DNA from: Juglans regia
Taxonomy: Eukaryota > Streptophyta > Magnoliopsida > Fagales > Juglandaceae
Assembly: GCF_001411555.2 (NCBI RefSeq)
Contig: NC_049910.1
Location: 31,157,150-31,221,149 of the forward strand
Reading direction: 5' to 3'
DNA length: 64,000 bases
Shown in pieces: positions 61,307 to 64,000 of the stretch. The notes beneath the pieces were generated by a model. It searched no databases. It was not told where the DNA came from and saw nothing but the letters and a program-made list of their open reading frames with translations. The number at the start of each line of letters is the position of its first letter. Positions within the stretch are counted from its first letter, which is position 1. A program made the position numbers and the translations under genes.

Positions 61307-62617
61307 GAACTACCCAACATTAAAATATAATTAAGGATTGTCATGTTGTACTAATCTACATGTCAATATTTAATTAATTGACACGTAACATTAATATACC
61401 ATATCATCCAATCAAAAGACTGAGAGATGAGATACGTATATCACATGACCAGTCTTTCATTATTTTCTTAATAGGAGATTGACGGAGAAATTTAATTGCA
61501 AATGTTTTTAAAGTTCATATATAATTTACAAAAGGTTGAATTTATAAAAATGAGAAAATTTAAATATTGATTTTATAATTAATTATTTTTTCGTCTGATT
61601 TAATTACGATGCTACCCTTGGAATTGGGCAGAATTATTAAGCGTGGGTGGGGTTTAACATTGATTGGGGAAATAAACACATGGAGGATGGTGGCTGTCGT
61701 TTAGGGACCACGTGGCATTTGAGTGCAGCCGAGCGTGGCGATTTACAAGAGCCGGTATTCAATAATGATGATTGATATACTTTAAAATAATAATAATAAT
61801 AAAAAACATATTGTTGTATAAATATTTAGGGATTCTTTTATTTGTATTATATAGATTCTACAAGAAAATAATGAAATTTAATTATACAAGAAAAAGTACT
61901 CATTTCATGCATAATTATTAAGTATTCTCGATGTACGAATACGTGATATTCTCATCTCATTAGAGAATTCTCATCTTATCATAAACTTTTATGTCAATTA
62001 AAATTTGTATTTATATAAATTTTTTAATTACATAACATGTTGAAATAGGATGAGAGTATTGTATCATCTTTCCTTCTAGAGTAACTAATAATTTCCACAC
62101 ACGAAAGTTAGGAATACGCTAATTTGTATCGCATATGAATATTTTGATATTAGTTTTTTAAATTTTATTTTATTTTTTCATTATTGGGATTTTCATAATT
62201 TTTATTATCTTAAGTTTAGTTGTTTTGATTGGTTTATCTTATTTAATAACATTAGTTTTCGAATAACTAACGTATGCTATGGCAAATTTGAGGTTTGCCC
62301 CTCCATAAGACGTAATAATAAATACATGCAAGTAATTTTTAATTTAAAAATATATTAAAACTAAAAAGTTTTTTTTTTTTACTAAAATTTAAATTTAAAC
62401 AAAAAAAAGTCAAAAATCAAAATAACTATTCAAAAAAATCCAGGTAAAAAAACTCCCCACCCCCACCCAAAGCAACCATGGGGGCCGAATGGTGGCCCGT
62501 GCCTTGAAAACATCATGGGCCAGTCATCCACTCCGTGGCCCATTTCGAATTCCTCTGATACCAAAATCACGTGAATTCGGTAGGAATAGCCGTCCACAAT
62601 TTCGGCTTCGTTACAAG
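61307..62617. other. Intergenic AT-rich stretch, no gene seen
   Basis: No open frame of note. A GC-richer island at 62450-62600 (CCCCACCCCCACCC, then GGGGGCCGAATGG) was not recognised. Confidence 0.5.
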
Positions 62618-62832
62618 GGTAATGCTACAATCGATGAAATTTGACTGATAATCGTAAATGTGTTTTTTTTCTTTTTATTTTAATTATTTTTTATATATCT
62701 TTAAACATTTTTAAAAAATAAAAAAATATATCAATTTATTAATAGTCATTTCTTTAATCTTTAAGTAAAAAATAAAAAATTCAATCGGTTACTTTATCAA
62801 TAACTTTTATCGGTTCAAGTAGCATTTTTTTA
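62618..62832. mobile_element. AT-rich MITE with GGTAATGCTAC end
   Basis: Begins GGTAATGCTAC and ends GTAGCATTTTT, with inner inverted text, and carries the ATTTCTTTAATCTTTAAGTA core also seen at 2168, 15126 and 17258. Confidence 0.6.
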
Positions 62833-63146
62833 TAAATGCATATATGAACTTGATCGATAACCATTTAGATTCTATCTCTTAGAATTTTATCTCATTTATG
62901 TATCAACTTTTGAAATTTCAAAATTTATCAACATATCTCATTAATTCATATGTCACTCTTTCATATTTCTTATCCTCTTGAAGAGCTCAATATCAATTTT
63001 TGTTAATTTTTTTTATAAGATATTTGTGAGACATTTTTTAATTACTATGAGTTCCTCTTCTATAAATATTGATTTATACTTTTTCGCACTATAAATTATT
63101 TTATAAAATCTTAATATAATCTATTTGATATTATATAGAGTATAAG
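62833..63146. other. AT-rich stretch, nothing recognised
   Basis: No coding or repeat structure was recognised. Confidence 0.5.
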
Positions 63147-64000
63147 CATGGATAGAACTAGGATTTAGTGTTTGGGGGGCGATTGACAAAATGTGTGATA
63201 TGTGTCAGCATAAGTAATATATGTTTTTTGTATGTGACTATATAAAAAATAATAATCATACGTAATGAAATTATATACAAGAAATACATGTCTATAAATT
63301 ATCTTATAAGATAATTTTATTAGGATTTCCTTAGTTTGATAAACACCTTTAAAAAAAAAATTGAAATACCAACTTAGCATTTCCCCCTTCAAATTAAGCT
63401 CATTTTCTAGTCTCAATCTCATTGGAAGTGATCAAACTTTCAATTTCAGTAGCTGGAATAGGTTTTAATTCATCATTATGCTTAGAAGAACCAACAACAA
63501 TATTAATAATGAATGTCAAATGAACAATGAATTGATGAACATGTTTGACTTCTCTAGAGACTGCAACTAAAGTTAATTGTGGTTTATGAACCCAACAATG
63601 CACATAATATGCATATGGACAATCTTTAAAAAATAAAACTTGTAATCTATTCAATTTACCTTGCATATTACTTCTTCCATCATATCATTGACCTCTAATA
63701 TTCTCAATCTGGAGGTCATAATGAAAAAGAAGAACATATATCTCCATTTTTAGAGTTAGTGCCATAGTATTTTTGACATGCACAATATGAAAAAAATTGT
63801 TCTCTAATAAAACCATCTTTATTAACAAACCTCAAAATGATAACCATTTATTCTCTTTTGGACTCATCACAAGTTTCATCAACGAAAATACAAAATATGA
63901 CATCCTCAATTTATTCGTGAATTACATTCCGCACTTTATTTGTAATTATATTCAAAATTTCCTTATGAATTTTGGGTGACGTATATTTGGCATTTTGTGA
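63147..64000 (-). pseudogene. TTF/ZMYM1-like hAT transposase pseudogene, runs off right edge
   Basis: The minus-strand frame 63400-63666 reads KDCPYAYYVHCWVHKPQLTL and SREVKHVHQF, matching plant hAT transposases of the TTF-type/zinc finger MYM-type group. Between 63667 and 64000, decayed pieces of the same protein appear in other frames with stops. The left end near 63147 (GGATAGAACTAGGATTT, then GGGGGGCG) resembles the CAGTGGCGGAGCCAGGATTT terminus of this group. Confidence 0.7.

Overview
This window looks like nuclear DNA of a woody dicot, probably order Fagales (walnut/pecan or oak relatives). That placement is an inference from repeat style and protein likeness; I ran no search. The genes have short plant-type introns, the intergenic DNA is very AT-rich, and most of the window is transposable elements at several nesting levels. 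I find three apparently intact protein genes: two duplicated UDP-glycosyltransferase genes (minus strand, 356-1786 and 15501-16946) and one complete 14-exon casein kinase I-like gene (minus strand, 55292-60518). No rRNA, tRNA or CRISPR array was seen.

Layout. 1-23 kb: a tandem duplication whose unit is a UGT gene plus the 3' part of a FAR1-like gene. Copy A (UGT at 356-1786, FAR1 piece at 14090-14674) has been opened by about 11.6 kb of foreign DNA, including CACTA-like arms around a LIM/DA1-like exon fragment, a 5'-truncated LINE and a degenerate hAT transposon with a 52-bp minisatellite. Copy B (UGT at 15501-16946, FAR1 pseudogene at 18477-20310) is compact but carries three small insertions whose empty sites survive in copy A. 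Upstream of FAR1 copy B, on the same strand, lies a truncated G-box-binding-factor (GBF, bZIP) gene. It runs from its apparent promoter to the proline-rich MFMR exons, lacks the bZIP domain, and is joined through a plausible intron to the FAR1 reading frame.

23-39 kb: one Tat-lineage Ty3/gypsy retrotransposon (LTRs 23210-23973 and 38767-39211). Its gag is split by a solo-LTR-like insertion (24439-30700, duplication AGACA), which is itself split by a scrambled LTR-derived insertion (25088-28397, duplication GAGAG). The element also carries decayed antisense coding sequence downstream of integrase, interrupted by a GC-rich hAT-type element and a Tourist-like MITE. 39.7-46 kb: a chromodomain Ty3/gypsy element (39721-45048), followed by an apparently exact 681-bp tandem duplication of its 3' LTR and flank.

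46-51 kb: two exons of a glyoxalase I pseudogene separated by a 3.6-kb LINE (46904-50533) flanked by an 18-bp target duplication. 51-54.8 kb holds one unrecognised acidic reading frame and otherwise no recognised gene. 55-60.6 kb is the casein kinase gene, with a tRNA-derived SINE and a hAT-type non-autonomous element in its introns. The last kilobase enters a TTF/ZMYM-type hAT transposase pseudogene that runs off the right edge.

Of the intact genes, the UGTs probably glycosylate flavonoid-like acceptors in the cytosol, and the kinase is a CK1-type Ser/Thr kinase. Nothing suggests they act together. The most unusual items are the GBF-FAR1 chimeric locus, the altered sugar-donor positions in both UGTs, and the scrambled inverted LTR insertion.
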